Assembly (NCBI RefSeq): GCF_016907435.1
Contig: NZ_JAFBBZ010000001.1
Coordinates: 2,852,001 to 2,916,000 of the forward strand
Origin: Nocardioides salarius
GTDB lineage: Bacteria > Actinomycetota > Actinomycetes > Propionibacteriales > Nocardioidaceae
Reading direction: 5' to 3'
DNA length: 64,000 bases
Below, piece by piece: positions 62,202-64,000 of this stretch. The position numbers were made by a program, and so were the translations under genes. Numbering within the stretch: the first letter of the stretch is position 1; every line of letters begins with the position of its first letter. The notes beneath the pieces were generated by a model. It made no database searches, was not told where the DNA came from, and saw only the letters and a program-made list of their open reading frames with translations.

Positions 62202-63095
62202 GTGAGCCGCCGCCTGATCGTCCCCGCCGTCGTCCTGGGCGCCAGCGCCGGCGTCGCGTCGTACGCCGTGCGCGGGCTGCTGGCCCGCCAGGCCGCGGTC
62301 GCCCGCCGCCTGATCGGCAAGCCGCTGGGCGAGCAGGCGCCGCACGCCGACCGGGTCTGGAAGCGCGCCTACGGCGACCCCCTCGACCTGCTCCTGCTCG
62401 GCGACTCGATCGCGGCGGGGCTGGGCGCCGAGCGGCGCAAGGACACCCTCGGCGGCCGGCTCAGCAAGGGGCTGGCCAAGCACCTGCAGCGCGGGGTGCG
62501 GCTGCGCACCGCCGCGGTGGTCGGCGCCGAGAGCTCGACGCTGGGTGCCCAGCTCGACACGCTGCCGCGCGGCTACCGCGCCGACGTCGCCGTGGTCGTG
62601 GTGGGCGGCAACGACGTGACCCACCGGGTGCCGGTCGCCGAGGCCGCGGGCCACCTGGCCGAGGCCGTCGCCCGCCTGCGAGCCCAGGGCACCGAGGTGG
62701 TCGTGGGCACCTGTCCCGACCTGGGCGCGCTGCGCCCGGTGCCGCAGCCGCTGCGCCGCCTCGGGTCGCTCGCCTCGCGCCAGCTCGCGCGGGCCCAGGA
62801 GGAGGCGGCGGTGCAGGCCGGTGCGCACGCCGTGTCGCTCGCCGAGGTGGTCGGGCCGTTCTTCGTCACCGACCCCGACGCGATGTTCAGCCTCGACCGC
62901 TTCCACCCCAGCGCGCTGGGCTACCGGCGCACCGCCGAGGCGCTGCTGCCCTCGCTGCTGACCGCCGTCGGCGAGCACGACCGGGTGCCCCACGGGCACC
63001 GGCTGCCACGTTTGCACTCGACCCGGGCGAGTGCTAAACATGAGGCTGGCAGTCTCCTCATGAGAGTGCCAGACATCCCCGGTCCGGGGAGTTGA
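62202..63095 (+). CDS. SGNH/GDSL hydrolase, exported or membrane-anchored
   Basis: A 297-residue GDSL esterase/lipase. [14 protein letters not shown] (Ser69), [25 protein letters not shown] (Asn) and [10 protein letters not shown] (Asp, His) give all four SGNH blocks. The first 25 residues form a signal or anchor ([19 protein letters not shown]). GTG 62202 is the only good start. The C-terminal 30 residues after TAVGEHDRV are encoded by the first CIRCE element and its surroundings and are probably not structured. Confidence 0.85.
   Translation: MSRRLIVPAVVLGASAGVASYAVRGLLARQAAVARRLIGKPLGEQAPHADRVWKRAYGDPLDLLLLGDSIAAGLGAERRKDTLGGRLSKGLAKHLQRGVRLRTAAVVGAESSTLGAQLDTLPRGYRADVAVVVVGGNDVTHRVPVAEAAGHLAEAVARLRAQGTEVVVGTCPDLGALRPVPQPLRRLGSLASRQLARAQEEAAVQAGAHAVSLAEVVGPFFVTDPDAMFSLDRFHPSALGYRRTAEALLPSLLTAVGEHDRVPHGHRLPRLHSTRASAKHEAGSLLMRVPDIPGPGS
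63011..63037 (+). promoter_or_regulatory. CIRCE element (HrcA operator) of groEL
   Basis: TTTGCACTC-N9-GAGTGCTAA differs from the CIRCE consensus (TTAGCACTC-N9-GAGTGCTAA) by one base. It lies 163 bp before the groEL ATG and inside the end of the SGNH gene. HrcA repression is inferred from the family. Confidence 0.95.
63046..63072 (+). promoter_or_regulatory. Second, diverged CIRCE-like repeat
   Basis: CTGGCAGTC-N9-GAGTGCCAG has the same spacing and arm length as CIRCE, and arms match at 8 of 9 positions. It lies 8 bp after the first. It still overlaps the SGNH coding end. Confidence 0.75.
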
Positions 63096-63178
63096 GGTCA
63101 GCAGCGTCGGCGGGAAGGGTCCGCCGGTTCGGCCTGGCCGTCCGTCGCGGGCAACGAACCGGTCCGTCCAGCTCTTGA

Positions 63179-64000
<822 letters not shown>

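Overview
The window is very GC-rich DNA from an actinobacterium. Gene content (steroid ring C/D degradation under a KstR2-type regulator, protein O-mannosyltransferase, mycothiol-type DinB enzyme, GlpR/SepX-like protein, DUF3263, a Mrp antiporter with fused A and B subunits) fits Nocardioides or a close relative in the Propionibacteriales. This placement is an inference from content and codon use, not a proof. Almost all coding sequence is dense, with ATGA/GTGA/TGATG overlaps marking operons. I see no insertion sequence, prophage or CRISPR array.

Layout. 1-5619: a partial 5-formyl-THF cyclo-ligase faces away from galU-moeA(glp)-moaC-moaB-GNAT-glpR, which joins molybdenum cofactor genes to a cell-division membrane protein. 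5709-5784: tRNA-Ala(CGC). 6012-11724: Mrp Na+/H+ antiporter operon (AB)CDEFG. 11755-13182: an IdeR/DtxR iron box with a heme-utilisation (HugZ-like) gene, then dps. 13216-14514: a TetR regulator divergent from an AhpD-like gene, with paired operators between them. 14582-16484: exported acidic protein, CtaG, DUF2243 protein. 16637-19899: hutH-hutU.

20004-35769: a nearly complete HIP (steroid rings C and D) catabolic cluster: fadE33-fadE32-fadE31-fadD3 facing fadE30-ipdF-kstR2-fadA6, and ipdC-ipdB-ipdA-echA20 facing two SDR genes and an HsaE-like hydratase. KstR2-type boxes lie in both divergent promoters. 36087-41561: SNF2 helicase, small unknown protein, FHA protein, lipoprotein, secreted hydrolase. 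41558-44304: protein mannosyltransferase and pyridoxal kinase. 44356-47648: a KstR-type box before a GMC oxidoreductase and an aldehyde dehydrogenase. 47715-54773: ung, TetR, PLP decarboxylase, MFS transporter, a PhaC-like hydrolase with a basic tail, otsA. 54908-59787: two-component system, oxidoreductase, DUF3263, LytR_C protein, otsB. 59869-64000: SAM riboswitch, threonine-synthase-like gene, MoaD/ThiS-like sulfur carrier, SRPBCC protein, SGNH hydrolase, two CIRCE elements and groEL (cut by the window edge).

Most interesting signals. (1) A 22-bp intergenic tandem repeat occurs in four places, and its units supply the TGA stop codons of five genes. (2) A SAM riboswitch controls a threonine-synthase-like enzyme plus a sulfur carrier ending in Gly-Gly-Cys, which suggests a sulfur-carrier route to homocysteine. 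(3) Operators and effectors of the HIP cluster can be read directly, and a separate KstR-like site suggests a second steroid-linked operon. (4) A cluster of TTCATCG palindromes sits between hutU and fadE33. (5) The second gene is a MoeA that may act in cell division with GlpR.
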